The notes under the pieces are model-generated. The model was not told where the DNA came from. It was given only the letters and a program-made list of their open reading frames with translations, and did no database searches. A stretch of 64,000 bases of DNA from Prorocentrum cordatum (Eukaryota; Sar; Dinophyceae; Prorocentrales; Prorocentraceae). Both the position numbers and the translations under genes were made by a program. Below, one piece after another: positions 31,307 through 42,600 of this stretch. Location of the stretch: assembly GCA_963575745.1 (NCBI GenBank), contig CAUYUJ010015830.1, forward strand, positions 10,001 through 74,000, written 5' to 3'. Each line of letters opens with the position of its first letter. Position 1 is the stretch's first letter.

Positions 31307-32099
31307 ATGCGCTGGCGGCGCGATTGTGTTCAGTTCGCTGGAGCCGCTCGTCGAGGAACCGTGCATCGCGGCTCAACCGTCCAGGACGTCGACGAGGGGG
31401 TCGCGGCCAGCGCCGTGGCAGAGCTGGGCGGAGGCGCGCGAGCAGGAGCGCGCACACCGCGGCGCTCAGGTGCCGCGCCGTGCATTCTGGACGACGAGGC
31501 CGACGGCGACCGCGGACCCGCGCCTGCCGTGAGAGCGGGCGAGGCGGCGTTCGACGACAACGTGCAGGAGGGCGAGGAGAAGCTGGGCATCGGGGGGGCC
31601 TGTGCAATTGCGCGGAGGCGTGCTGTGCGGCACGCGGCGCTGGACGGCGACGCGGCGACGCCCGACGTCAGCGGCTACAGCCTAGCTGCGTCGTGCGACG
31701 GCGGCGACGAGAGGCCGCCGTTCAAGGAGCTGGGCGACGAGTCCGACGGCGGGCACGACGCGGCGCCCATCGACAGGAAGCTGCTGAGCGAAGGGGAGCT
31801 GGACATCGGTGTTGCCTCAGCAGGGGCGCGGAGGCGGGGGTCGGGTGACGTGGTGCAGGACGGCGACGTGGAACCCGACGTCCCCAGTACAGCCTGCCTG
31901 CGAACTGCGACGGGGTGGTGGAGCGGCCGCCGTTCGGAATGGAGGGCGAGGAGGACGCGCCCCCGCCCGTGGTGGAAGGCGAGCTTTTCTCCACCCGCGA
32001 TGACTTGGAAGCGATTGCCGCCAAAACGACAAGGCCGTTTGGCAGTGTGAGACGGGTGCGGGCCATCGCGACGGGGCGGGTCGAGGGCTCCCTATGCTG
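31307..32099 (+). pseudogene. Hypothetical Gly/Asp-rich protein with internal duplication, frame-broken
   Basis: One frame (31307-32050) carries a ~215-bp internal repeat: segments from about 31580 and about 31797 align (ELGIGGACAIARRRA... and ELDIGVASAGARRRG...). In the second unit the better match lies one frame over, ending VVERPPFGMEGEEDAPPPVVEGELF and reaching a stop at 32097-32099. So a 1-nt shift occurs near 31900. There is no recognised domain. It may belong to the same SL-derived unit as 30758-31222. Confidence 0.35.
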
Positions 32100-32245
32100 A
32101 CGGATGTAAGTGCGCAGCCGTGCTGTCTTCGCCGGTGCAGCGGGCTTGCGGGTCCGCGGGAAGAGCATGGCCCCCGTGCGCACTTGATGCGAGGAGATCG
32201 GCGGGCGCCCGCGGGACTGCGGCGACCCACGTCGGGAGAGCGGGG

Positions 32246-32362
32246 CCATCACCATCATCACCACCATCATCCGCATCAGCAGCATCATCATCATCAGCAT
32301 CATCATCATTGCCATCATCTTTCGCATCATCATCGTCATCATCATCATCGCCATCATCATCA
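32246..32362. repeat. (CAT)n-type microsatellite
   Basis: Interrupted CAT/CAC/CAG repeats, followed by GGA-rich sequence to about 32620, upstream of the tandem SL relic. Confidence 0.9.
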
Positions 32363-32656
32363 GCGGAGGAGGAGGATGAGGAGGAGAGGACCGAGGAGGA
32401 GGATGACAAGCTGCATCAGCAGCGTGGACAATAATATGGAGTAACAAAGTTCAGGGGGTGCGGAGGGTTAGGATTAAGAGCAGGTGCATGGGGGGCGGAG
32501 GAGAAGGAGAGGAAAGGACAGAAGGAGGATGAGGAGGAGGGGGAGAAGCGAGAGGGACAGAAGGAGGCGGGAGAAGGGGCGAAGAGGGGGAAGGGGGACA
32601 GTTGGAGGAGTTGAAGAAGGAGGAAATTGTTGACGCTTCGCGAATCCCCACAAGCT

Positions 32657-32696
32657 TCCGTAGCCTCCGGCTCAAGTCCGTAGCCTCTGGCTCAAG
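32657..32696 (+). other. Tandem pair of SL-like sequences with altered loops
   Basis: Two head-to-tail 20-bp units, 32657-32676 and 32677-32696: TCCGTAGCC + TCC or TCT + GGCTCAAG. They equal the SL except that the ATTTT loop is replaced by three bases; the AGCC/GGCT stem is intact in both. Tandem SL relics are the expected signature of repeated trans-splicing and retroposition. They sit about 170 bp before the first ATG of the large element. The alternative is a chance hairpin repeat resembling SL. Confidence 0.7.
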
Positions 32697-32867
32697 CCGT
32701 CTCTGGGCCCCGGCCCCTCGGCCGGGTCTCCCAGCTCAAGGGGACATCCCCTAGGAGTTTTCGGGCCGCGCGCTTCTCCCCGGGCCGCGCTCCGGCCATA
32801 TCAGACTCCCTGGATTCCTCTCCTACGGCTTCGCGCAGCAGCTTGGCCCAGGTCGGGCTTAGCATGG

Positions 32868-35192
32868 ATGGGCGACCGATCGACGACCGCGTCGCCAGTC
32901 GACGACCGTGCGGCCAACGGACTGGCAGACACAAGGCATCCTCACCCTGGATCACAGGACACCATCCCGCCAGGGCAGCCGTCGCCCCTCGCCCCCTGGG
33001 ACGTGAACGCTCCCGTCGACGTTGCGTGCACACGAGAACCGATGGCCTTCAGCCAAACGGGAAGACGGGGAGACACGCTCAACCCCGCGATACACACTGA
33101 CATAGCGACCTTCAGTCGCTTCCCTGGGATTGACAACGACAGGCATGACGCCCTCCCGCCTAGCTTATCCCCCTCCCTCACCCCTACCCTTCCCCTGCCC
33201 ATTGCTCGGCGCCCAATTTCCTTCTCTCCTGGCGGCGCAGGGCAGAGCTGGATCGCTCACGGCGATGCCAGGATCACGGGGGGCGAGGGCCCCACTCCAG
33301 AACAAGCGAATCCCCCGACGGACCCAGGTTCGCACGGGTCGCGAACGGACGAGCGACAGAGAGATGCCCCTGACGACCGACCCAGGGGCCTCAACGACGA
33401 AGACGGGGGGACTAGGGTTGGGGCCTCCCCAGAGGGTGACCGCGGGTGCGACAGGAGGGGAGACGGGCAGACGCCTGCCCTGGGACCCGACTCGCATCAC
33501 AGAGGCTTGCGCCTTCACTCCGCCGAGCGCCCCCCCCTGGACACTTCAATGCCGAGAGAAGCAGCCTTCAGCTGCGAATGGGCCAACCCTGCCGCCACGG
33601 AGACCCGTGCCCTCGCCGCGCAGCCGACTTCCCCCGCGGACGTTGACAGAGGGCTTGATGGCTATCGCCGCACCCCCGCCGCCGCCCGCGGATGCAGCAT
33701 AATGGACATAGAAGATGGGCCTTCAGCCCTTGGAGCGACCTGTGAGAGAGCGGATTTGAGGGAGTCTGCTTCTTGGGACTCCTCAAGTCGACTGGCGGGC
33801 GCCGACTGCGACGCGGCGGTCAGTCGCCCCTCCGGCCACTTCCGTAATCCTGAGGACTCTCGTCCGCCTCCCGCCCCACAGGCTGGCAGTCTCAGGCGGG
33901 ACGAACCTCTTGCTCGGGACTCTCACACGGAACGAGCCTTCAGCTCGAGGCTCCAAGGCACATCGAGCAACCTCAGAGGTGACGAGCCTTCAGCTCGAGA
34001 ATCGGAGACGGCATCAATGGTCGTCGGGAGTGCCGCTGGGCATGTGGCCACGAGCGGCGACGGGAGTCGCCGCGCGCCCGCCGCCCTTCCTGGAGTTGAC
34101 AGCACTGCGCACGTAGAGAATGGGCCTTCAGCCCGAGGAGCTCCCAGCGAGACGGCAGTTTTGAGCGAGCCTGCAGCTTGGGACGCCCCAAGCGGACTGT
34201 TCGGCGCCGACGGCGATGCAACGACCAGTCAATTCCCTGGGCACCCCTGGAACCCCGAAGACTTTCGTCAGCCACCCGCCCCACAGTTGGACAGTCGCGG
34301 ATGTGACGAGCCTTCAGCTCGAGATTCTCACGCGGAACGAGCCTTCAGCTCGAGGGCCCAAGGCGTATCGGGCAACCGCAGAAGTGACGAGCCTTCAGCT
34401 CGAGATCCAGAGACAGTGCCACTGGACTTAGAGAGAGTCGCAGAGGCCGTGACCACGAACGGAGACGACTTCGACCCTCCTGGGACTCCTGGTGTTCCCG
34501 TGCTGGGTTCTCCCCATCAGGTGGGCCCTCGCGCCAGCTGCGGGCGACCGACCGACCACGCCGACTACGACGTTGACGGGGCCAGCCCTGCAACGGGATG
34601 ACCCCTGGGAGGGCGCGCCGAAGACCGCGCGGCAGGCGCAGACAGCACTACGAACAGATCAAACGGCTTCCGCCTTGACTCCGCCGCCCCTCTCCCTGGA
34701 GACACGGGCGCTGACGCCAGAGCCGCGCCCAGCCTCCGCGCCGCTAACCTCGCAGAAGAGACTGGCCTTCAGCCAGGAGGAAGAGAGCTAGAGACGGGTG
34801 GGCCTGGCAGCAGTGGCCACAGAGAGGCACGCCCTTCCGCTGAGACGACCGACCGTAACCGACCTTCCCTGGGAACGACGACGGGGTTGTCCATGGGACG
34901 GCCTCACGCACCCACCGCTAACGTGGTCTCTGCTGATCCCGCCGTCGGGACAGGTTCCCTGGTCGATCGGATCGATCACATCGGACCTCCGATCGCTGCC
35001 GCGGGATCGCCTCACGTCTCCCTTCCCTCGCCCACCTGCTCCTCTCCCAAGTTTTCCCCTCCCGACCCACCCCCTGGGCCGGGGCGTCCAGGCGCCCCTC
35101 CGCGCGGCCTTGGCCGCGGCCGCGAAGACCCGTCTCAAGGTCGGGGGCGGGGGCCCCTCATCAGGACGGCCAACGGCTCTTTTTCGTGTTGA
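32868..35192 (+). CDS. ORF A: Ser/Pro/Asp-rich repetitive protein with one in-frame TGA
   Basis: ATG 32868. The frame is open to a TGA at 34599-34601, then stays open in the same frame to 35190, giving about 774 codons. The sequence is low-complexity, hydrophilic and likely disordered. A ~400-bp internal duplication is visible: ENGPSARGAPSETAV...GLFGADGDATTSQ (from about 34110) repeats EDGPSALGATCERAD...RLAGADCDAAVSR (from about 33705), each followed by DEPSARDS and AFSSR motifs. Eleven CTTCA-loop hairpins are embedded in it. There is no known domain. By position it may be a gag-like or RNA-binding ORF1, which is a guess. The TGA could be a mutation or a readthrough site. Confidence 0.55.
33043..34776. 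repeat. Family of CTTCA-loop hairpins with covarying stems
   Basis: Eleven sites have the loop CTTCA between perfectly complementary stems that differ from site to site: TGGC/GCCA (33043), AGCGAC/GTCGCT (33104), GCAGC/GCTGC (33561), GGGC/GCCC (33717, 34122), CGAGC/GCTCG (33933, 33983, 34307, 34338, 34388) and CTGGC/GCCAG (34762). Stem sequence changes while complementarity is kept, so the fold is what is conserved. Two more GCAGC/GCTGC copies lie in a noncoding gap at 51186 and 51215. Confidence 0.8.
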
Positions 35193-35218
35193 GATGAGCG
35201 GCTCCCAGAGCTCCCTTC

Positions 35219-37252
35219 ATGCCCGACCCGCCCTCCTACCCCTCTCCCGACCTTGCCCTGGAGGAAGAACTGCGGAGGGGAAACCAGATCGCCCCCTCGG
35301 AAGCTGAGGACCCCAGCCAAGCCCAGAGAGACAGAGGGCAATACGCTACCGACCTCCGCGCTCGACGGTTGGACGCCACAGGACACGCGAACGCTGACTG
35401 GGCAGCCAGTCGGGAGGCGGGCGGACCCATGCGTGGGCCGCGCGTGGCGGACGCTAGGGTCACTGGCAGGGGGGGCACCATGAACGCCCTCCGCCGCCAC
35501 CTAGTGCGCATCGACGGTCCCTGGCGCGAGATCCCCGATCGAGGGGCACCGAGGACACCGCGCGAGACCAGCAACCTGGAGCTTCTCACGCACCACACGT
35601 GGAGGGGGCATCGCCCTGGTCACCCAGGCATACGAGCAGGCAGCCCCATGCGCGCGGCTCCAGCAGATGCCCTCCTCCCTGGACTTGGTTCGCAACGAGC
35701 CACCTCGGCCCCAACCCTCGCCGTCCTGGACCTCTCCTGGCTTGTTTGGTCCGTCACGGGAGGAGGCTACGAAGGGCGCCTCGGGGGTGTGCAGCCAGAC
35801 CCGATACAGGTCCTCGCCTTTCGCTTTGCGAGCATCACCCATGACCCCAGTATAAGAAGGGAAAGATTGGACGCCGATGATCCCTCCCTAGCGGAAAGGC
35901 AACTAGCGCGTCTCGAATACGTGGCTATGGTCGCTGCAGCGCATTACTGCGACATAGGCATGGAGCTCCCGAGTGGATTCGACACAGACAGGATGCCCAT
36001 GCCCACCAGATCTCCCGATGACGCAGTGCCCCCGCACAGTAGCGGCCCTAACCGACCAGACGGGACCCAGGACCCCATGGATGACGAAATCAGGGCGTAT
36101 GCGCATAGAGTCCTAATTCATGAGCGCAGACAGAACATAGTTCACTTCCTGGACCATGGGGACATCAGACAGTGGGCCATCAGGAGGGGAAATCTTGGAC
36201 GGGTTGGGGATGACGTACACTCGAGACGACAAGCAGGTAGAGGCCCAGTACCATGGGTAGAGCCCGCCCTTACAGGAGTAACTGCCAGCTCAATGGGCAC
36301 CCCTGGGGTACCGATTCAAGGGTGCGACAGTAACGACAACGCATGGCCCTGGTCCACCACAGCGCATCGACTACTGCTGCAGGACTTCTTCTGCCCGACC
36401 CAACGATGCGACTTCTGCGGTTCTTGGATGCTCCAAGAGCCCACTGGACGACACTGCATCACCTGCCACAGGTTGGCTAACCCATGGAGCTACAACCAGG
36501 GTGAGCGGCAATCAGGCGACCTCCCGCAGGGTCACCCAGACGCAGACCCGGAGCAGCCACTCAACCGACGCGCGCTCGACCCTCTGGACACCATCTTGCT
36601 GTTGCAGCTTGTCAGAGCGGGCATGCGGTACGCCCCAGTCGCAGAGCATCTCTACTCCCCAGCCCAACCTGGCCCCTCCGACTTCACCTCGACCTGGCTC
36701 GTGGGCGAACTCATGAGAGCCTGGAGACATATGGTGGCCAAAGCCTCAGGCCTGGCTGAAATCTGGGCGTACGAAGGCACCGTGGGCCTCGAAGACTTTG
36801 GAGGCGATTGGCAACTTCGCACAGCAGCGGTCTCCCTTGCCTTACTCTGCTCCGCGCCAGACTCCTGGGCCCTTCATGTCTGCCAGAAAATACGTCGCGT
36901 CCTCAGGACCTGCCCAGAAGGACGACTAGATGGCTGGTTCCCCCCGCAGCTCTATCGCGACGACCCGAGCACGTACCCGCCATCGCACTGGAGGGGCCCC
37001 CCATCGAGTAGGACAACCGCGACCGTCGCGATAGGGCCGAACACCGTGGCACACCTGGACGATCTCCGCTGGCTAAGCGCCACCATCGGCGGGGACCACC
37101 TGGACCGCGCCATAAGCGACGCACGAGACGGCATGGTCCTCAGCAGACGCTGGTGGCACAACAGAGACAGTCCACACTCCCAGGCAGCCGAGGTCATGAG
37201 AGGTGCGCTACAGGCAGCAGCACGCACCGACTGGCGCCCAATACACGCTTAA
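35219..37252 (+). CDS. ORF B: zinc-ribbon protein of unknown function
   Basis: A true ATG at 35219, 27 nt after the ORF A stop; 677 residues ending in TAA at 37250-37252. A Pro/Arg-rich head is followed by a globular, mostly helical part from about residue 170. A four-cysteine/histidine cluster at about residues 392-416 (CPTQRCDFCGSW...CITCHRL) looks like a zinc ribbon. The C-terminal third (LDTILLLQLVRAGMRY, WLVGELMRAWRHM) is helical. No family is recognised. The stop overlaps the next start (TAATG), so ORF C is probably translated by reinitiation. Confidence 0.65.
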   Translation: MPDPPSYPSPDLALEEELRRGNQIAPSEAEDPSQAQRDRGQYATDLRARRLDATGHANADWAASREAGGPMRGPRVADARVTGRGGTMNALRRHLVRIDGPWREIPDRGAPRTPRETSNLELLTHHTWRGHRPGHPGIRAGSPMRAAPADALLPGLGSQRATSAPTLAVLDLSWLVWSVTGGGYEGRLGGVQPDPIQVLAFRFASITHDPSIRRERLDADDPSLAERQLARLEYVAMVAAAHYCDIGMELPSGFDTDRMPMPTRSPDDAVPPHSSGPNRPDGTQDPMDDEIRAYAHRVLIHERRQNIVHFLDHGDIRQWAIRRGNLGRVGDDVHSRRQAGRGPVPWVEPALTGVTASSMGTPGVPIQGCDSNDNAWPWSTTAHRLLLQDFFCPTQRCDFCGSWMLQEPTGRHCITCHRLANPWSYNQGERQSGDLPQGHPDADPEQPLNRRALDPLDTILLLQLVRAGMRYAPVAEHLYSPAQPGPSDFTSTWLVGELMRAWRHMVAKASGLAEIWAYEGTVGLEDFGGDWQLRTAAVSLALLCSAPDSWALHVCQKIRRVLRTCPEGRLDGWFPPQLYRDDPSTYPPSHWRGPPSSRTTATVAIGPNTVAHLDDLRWLSATIGGDHLDRAISDARDGMVLSRRWWHNRDSPHSQAAEVMRGALQAAARTDWRPIHA

Positions 37253-39153
37253 TGGGGCAAGGTACCCCCCTGGGAAACCTCGTCACAGACGCCGTTATCC
37301 GGCGTCTGGAGACAGACAGTGGTGTCCGTGACCACGAGCGTGCTGGACGTCCCAGCGGTGGACACTCCCCCATGGATGTAGACAACCCCTGGCGCGACGG
37401 GAGGGGCCCCACTGGCGGAGAGGGGGGCGGAGTGACAGCCCCCCACAGACCCCTCCCAGACCCCGTGGAGGACCTATCCCATGCGGAGCGCTCCCAGCGA
37501 GAAGCCTTCATCGATGAGGTGCGGCGAATCAGGAGGATGGTGGCCAGTAACTCCGTCACCCCAGGCACGCGGTGGAGTAGAATCTTGGTCCCCTTCATAT
37601 GGGGCACTGCTACGGACAGGGGTCGGAGCGTGCTCGAGCAGGCATTTAGGACCATCAATATCAGTACTAACATCATCAACCAGGCAGCCACTTGGTGGAG
37701 AGCGCGAGGCGTCTTCTCATACAGGGACGCCCAGGTAGTCCTTGCTTCAGGAGCAGACACATCTTCCAGGGCCACCGGATCCACGCTCGAGGCACCCGAA
37801 GTAGGCAGCTACATTGCACCACAGCTGCAGGAACGAATGATGCTGCACCTAGACACGAATGGCTCCCTTCAGTCCGCCATCCTGTCAGGGGATCGGCAGG
37901 CAGTAGAGGCCGGAGCGAGGTTGCGAGCGGAGCAGGCCAGGACCGAGCAGAGGTCGAATCCAAGAAATCACTGGCCCACGTACGAAGAAAGGGCGCGCCC
38001 TGGAGCAGAGGCCGCTACCGCGGAAGCTGCGAGCACAACCACGCCCTGGCACCTGGACATACGACAGTTGCTCAATCGAGCGAACGTTGCTATCCCTCAG
38101 GGCAGACTGCCACCAGGCAGCACGAGAGAAGAGCACCTGGACAGGCTCATCCGCACATTTGACGCCAGACAGCGAGACGAGGAGGGGGCAGGCAGAGGGA
38201 CCATGCCTGCCCCAGAGGGAAGGACTTCCGTCAACGGCGATCAGGCACAGTGCCTGGCTCAGAGCATGCTGCTAGACCACAGAGCAAACGGGCAACCAGG
38301 CTCCTGGATCTCCAGAGCCCTGTGGCTCTGCCTGGCGCCACACTACTTCCCCCTCCTGAGGCCAGTACTGACTGTGCGGGCGGTGGACTCCTGGCCTTAC
38401 GACGTACTCTACCGTTGGATGACGAGAGCCGAGATGCACGCACCGGAAGACGTGGTTACCTGTCTCCGCAGGGAGGTGCCAGGAGCCAATCTAGCTTCAT
38501 ACTCTGACCTCGCTAACGTGCAAATCCAAGCCCTCATTTGTCACCTCGGCGAGGCGGCCAGCCTGACGCATCCTGATGCTGGTGTCTCCGCCAGAGCCCT
38601 CATCGAGACCCTGGGGGACGGCCTTGCCCAGATTGGCCACCCCCCCGGAGACAGCGCCAGACTCCCCCCGGATAACATGAACGCTGTCGAGGTCCCCCCT
38701 TGGGACCTGGACGTAGGTACTCCCTTATCCATGATCTGCAGCGAAAACATCCAGGGCATCGCAGAAGTCTTGATGCCGTGCGGTCACTTGTTCCACGCCG
38801 AATGTCTGAGCCAGTGGAGGGTGAGCCAGCCAACACAGGCCCACTCCTACGGAAGATGTTTCCCAGTAAACTGCCCTAATTGCCGCTCCAACGACAGGGG
38901 TAGCATCACCGTAAGGCTGCCAGGGCGAGTCTGCGACGCTGATGCCGCCGCCGTGGCGGTACCACCAGACCTGCTGCAACTCCGTGACGGTGCCCTAGCC
39001 CCGCTGCAGCCTTTCCTGGGTCTTCACGAGCTAGCCGAGGTCGTCAGGCACTGGCCCCAGACCTGGACTGCCTCAGAGCGCAGACACTCTCTATTCGACG
39101 GCCCCATACATATGTCACGCTGTCGGACATGCGCAGGATCCACGAGCATGTGA
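37252..39153 (+). CDS. ORF C: RING-finger protein
   Basis: ATG 37252 shares one base with the ORF B stop (TAATG). The frame also extends upstream to a non-ATG codon, but the overlapping ATG is the natural start. 633 residues. After an Arg/Glu-rich and helical body, residues about 496-547 form a RING-H2-type finger: CSENIQG...MPCGHLFHAECLSQW...CPNCRS, with Cys, Cys-x-His, His-x2-Cys and Cys-x2-Cys ligands and a longer than usual loop before the final pair. RING fingers usually recruit E2 ubiquitin-conjugating enzymes, so an E3 ubiquitin ligase role is plausible. A RING protein within a retroelement is unusual. Confidence 0.7.
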   Translation: MGQGTPLGNLVTDAVIRRLETDSGVRDHERAGRPSGGHSPMDVDNPWRDGRGPTGGEGGGVTAPHRPLPDPVEDLSHAERSQREAFIDEVRRIRRMVASNSVTPGTRWSRILVPFIWGTATDRGRSVLEQAFRTINISTNIINQAATWWRARGVFSYRDAQVVLASGADTSSRATGSTLEAPEVGSYIAPQLQERMMLHLDTNGSLQSAILSGDRQAVEAGARLRAEQARTEQRSNPRNHWPTYEERARPGAEAATAEAASTTTPWHLDIRQLLNRANVAIPQGRLPPGSTREEHLDRLIRTFDARQRDEEGAGRGTMPAPEGRTSVNGDQAQCLAQSMLLDHRANGQPGSWISRALWLCLAPHYFPLLRPVLTVRAVDSWPYDVLYRWMTRAEMHAPEDVVTCLRREVPGANLASYSDLANVQIQALICHLGEAASLTHPDAGVSARALIETLGDGLAQIGHPPGDSARLPPDNMNAVEVPPWDLDVGTPLSMICSENIQGIAEVLMPCGHLFHAECLSQWRVSQPTQAHSYGRCFPVNCPNCRSNDRGSITVRLPGRVCDADAAAVAVPPDLLQLRDGALAPLQPFLGLHELAEVVRHWPQTWTASERRHSLFDGPIHMSRCRTCAGSTSM

Positions 39154-39602
39154 GCGGGGGGAGGGCTGCCTTGGAGATGCAACAGGCCCCGATGGACGTG
39201 GACGGAACCCCACCCGACGGTGGAGACGGCACGAACCCCGATGGCACGCAGAGCAGCTCGCAGAGCCCTGGAACCCCGCCGCCACCACGACCCCCCGGTC
39301 CCACCAGCAGGGCAGACAGGATACGGCAAGCTCCGAGGATCACCTTCGGAAGATGGGCCCTACTTCTCGGACGGAATCCACCAGAGGACGAACCCAGGAG
39401 GAGAGGACCTATGCGGTTCCCTGTGGGGCTGCTAACCACGGCGGTCCGGGACATTGCAGCCGATCTGGTAATCTCCAGAACCGCGCACGTCGGCGATCGA
39501 GTAGCCGACGAGACCGGAGTCTCCCCTCGCAGGCCCCGACGCCTGGGAGCAGATCGAAGCTTTGGTCACGGAGCGCAGAGACCAGCCCCCTCCTCATGGT
39601 AG
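39129..39602 (+). CDS. ORF D: small Pro/Arg-rich ORF, likely front part of ORF E
   Basis: ATG 39129 overlaps the ORF C stop (39151-39153) by 25 nt; a second ATG is at 39177 (MQQAPMDVDG). The 157 residues include a Pro/Ser-rich start and ADRIRQAPRITFGRWALLLG. Near 39540 the adjacent frame (AWEQIEALVTERRDQPPPHG) reads better and leads without a stop into ORF E. So D and E may be one protein separated by a 1-nt shift. No domain is recognised. Confidence 0.45.
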   Translation: MRRIHEHVSGGRAALEMQQAPMDVDGTPPDGGDGTNPDGTQSSSQSPGTPPPPRPPGPTSRADRIRQAPRITFGRWALLLGRNPPEDEPRRRGPMRFPVGLLTTAVRDIAADLVISRTAHVGDRVADETGVSPRRPRRLGADRSFGHGAQRPAPSSW

Positions 39603-42600
39603 ACGCGCAAGCTACACAGATGGACGCTGCCCTGGCGGCAGCTTCTGCAGCGGGATGCCCGTGCTGTGTCTCGCCCTGGCCACAGAGGGAGTGCCATCCC
39701 CTGGGGGACCGGACCCCATCGAGCTCGCGACCCTGGCAAACGCACAGTGGGGGTACCGAGCGACCAGCAAGATCACTCACCTCGTCCCGATCGGTTACCC
39801 CTACCGAACCGGCAAGCCCAGCCCACCAATGCAGCAGCTTTTTGCGGCGCAGTTCGACATAGCAGGCAGGGCACTTCGCGCAATTCTGCCTCCGCCAATA
39901 GTCGTACACTGGGGAGGGAGATCTGGGGACACCTCCGACGCTCTACACATCCTAACCCCCGAGAGCGGCAACGACGGCGTCGTCGCGCAGATCATGCGGT
40001 GGAAGGAAGAACTAAGACAATCCTGCAACGGTATGATCACGGCCGAGTGGGTCACCACGAGAGTACAGCTCCCCAGAGACGAACTTCTAAGGCACCAGGG
40101 ACTCGAGATGCTCTTCCATCATGTACTTCGCTGTCGGGCAGCGAGGCCTATGAGTGGAGAGGACGGCCTACGCGCCCCTCTGGACAGCTTACAGGCGGCA
40201 GCTCAAATCACCACGATGGCCCACCAGACGGCGTGCATCTGGAGAACCCACGAGACGAGTGACTCAGTGCACATCCCAGTTCCCCCCAGAGCAATATGCT
40301 TAGCCCACTCCATTGCTTCCGCGACAGCCGGGGCCATGGGGCACAGAGTGGGAATTTGCGGGACAGGGCTTCTCCTGCTCGCTACTCCAGAAAGGATCGC
40401 TGCCCCTGTCCTGAGGCACCTCCGGGACGAACTCCCGCGTATTTTTGGAGACGGATCCTCCTCACCAGCACTAGGACCACGCCGCATCCTCCTGGAAGGA
40501 CCCTGGGATGGTGGACCCTCATTCGTACGCCTTTCCGACCCCGAGGATGGCATCCACCTGCGGTGGAACCTTGCAGACATGGGACAAACACGGCCGGGTG
40601 ACGTCATGCAAGCCGTAGAGGCCACCACCGGACCTGACACTGTCGAGCAGGTCTCCACCGTGTACGCCTGGTTCCCAGACGTCTCTGACTACAGGTACAT
40701 GGCACAAGTTCGCATACGCCTGGCGGCGGCCGATGCCATGGCAGCTGCCTTTGTAGGCACCAGCTGCATAGTGATCGGAGCCCAGACTATCAGGGGTTTC
40801 CCCGCGACGCCAAGCAGGGATCCCATGCACAGAGCGGCCGCGGTACCCAGGGAGCAACAGGAGCACGTGGATGCCCTGGCCAGCACCTCCGTCCGGCAAG
40901 CCCCCAGGCGCGCCATTCAGCCCCAAATACTCGAGATCACCACGATGGATAGGCACGGGGCTCAGCTTGGAGAAGTTCGCCTTCGTAGCATGCGCCCAGA
41001 TGCGTGGCTCCCTGGGCACAGCACGCTCCAGCTCTACTCAGCCGCGGTCGGCTCGGCGAATGCGCAGATACGAACTCGGCTCTGGCCACTGCCGGACGGC
41101 CCGAACGGTACCTCGCACCCAGCCAACACCAGGGCCGCCCCACCTGTCATCACAGACGACTGGCTCCGGGACAACGCCAGGGCAATGAGCAGGAGTGCGC
41201 CCAACACGGTATCCAATGAGTTTCATGGAGGAGGCCTGCGGGACTACGAGACGGTCCTCCAGCCTGGAGAATACCTGCTCGCGGCAGTAGCGGCCGGTGG
41301 AGCCGTCGAGGTCACCGCGAGCGGCGAAGCTGGATTCCTCTTCACCTCAGTCCCTACCTGGGTGACGATACTCCTCCCCGCGGACCCAGACATTCGAGCA
41401 GCAGCAAGAGGTGCAGACAGACCACAAGCCAGACTGAAACTGCAGCTTGCAGCTGGTCCAATCCACGTTGCACGCCTGGACTCCGCCCCCGCGGCGACCC
41501 CAACTCCCGCCTCCGTGGGGCTGCGGGTCAGCGCACCTTCCCAGCAACCGCTCCCCAGGCGCACCACCGCATCCCTCAACCCACTCCCTGGACCAGCCAG
41601 GCCCACGCACTTCCCAGAACTAGCCGAAGTGCTCGCGAGCGCATGTAGACCCTCTCCGGCCGACCTGGTACGAGCTGACGAAGACGCAGTAGGCATCGCG
41701 CGGGGCATGTTGGGTAGATTCGCTGCAGTTGTCCCTGAGCAAGCGGTCCACGACATAGCACGGGGCGTGCAGCGCCGGATCGCTCTCGAAATCCGAAGCC
41801 AACTGGAAGGCCGGCCCATACAGAGGTACAACTGGGACATGTTTGCCGCAATCTGGATCCTGCAGCTAGCCAACTCGGGGAACCTGGACCGTGACCACGT
41901 GTGGCAACTCATCGGGGAGCTCGGAATTCGAGAGGAGGTCACGAGACAGCTCACTTTCACGCAATGGCTCGCGCCTGAACCCGACGCCACTTATTCAGCA
42001 CACCAGCCATGGCTCGAAGTCCCTGGATCCAGAGGTGCAGACGTTGACGCCGCCACCACGCATCCCATCCCAGAGAGTGTCACCAGCGCCCTGGGCGCCC
42101 TGATCAACAGGCTCTCAATCCTCCACTGGGAGGAGCGGCAGCGCCGCGATCCTGGTAGGGTGTCCCGGGGGCGGAGAGGAGGCTCCCAGGCAACCAGAAC
42201 CACGTGCGCGGGGGACAGGCCTGTTGACCCTCCAGGTGTAAACGAGCGCAGAAGCCGCAGCCGGGCGAACAACGAGAGGGGAGTCGCAGGCGCGCAAGCC
42301 AGCGACGTGAGGCCGTCAGCCACCCCAGTTCCTGGATCGACTGCTCTCCCGACAGGCCCTGGGTTGACGACTGCGCCGACAGCGCAGACAAGGACAGGCC
42401 CCAACGGTGGATCTAATGCCAGTCCTGCTATGAACGCCAGTGGGACACAACCACAGACCTTGTTAGCTGCACCTGACCAGGGTGCGACACCACCATCCCT
42501 GGCCAGGTCGCCAGGTGGCAGAGAGGTGGACAACGACGAAGGCTGCGAGGTTAACATCAGGCAAGCTCCCCCGCGGGTGACCCCTGTGAATCCCACGACA

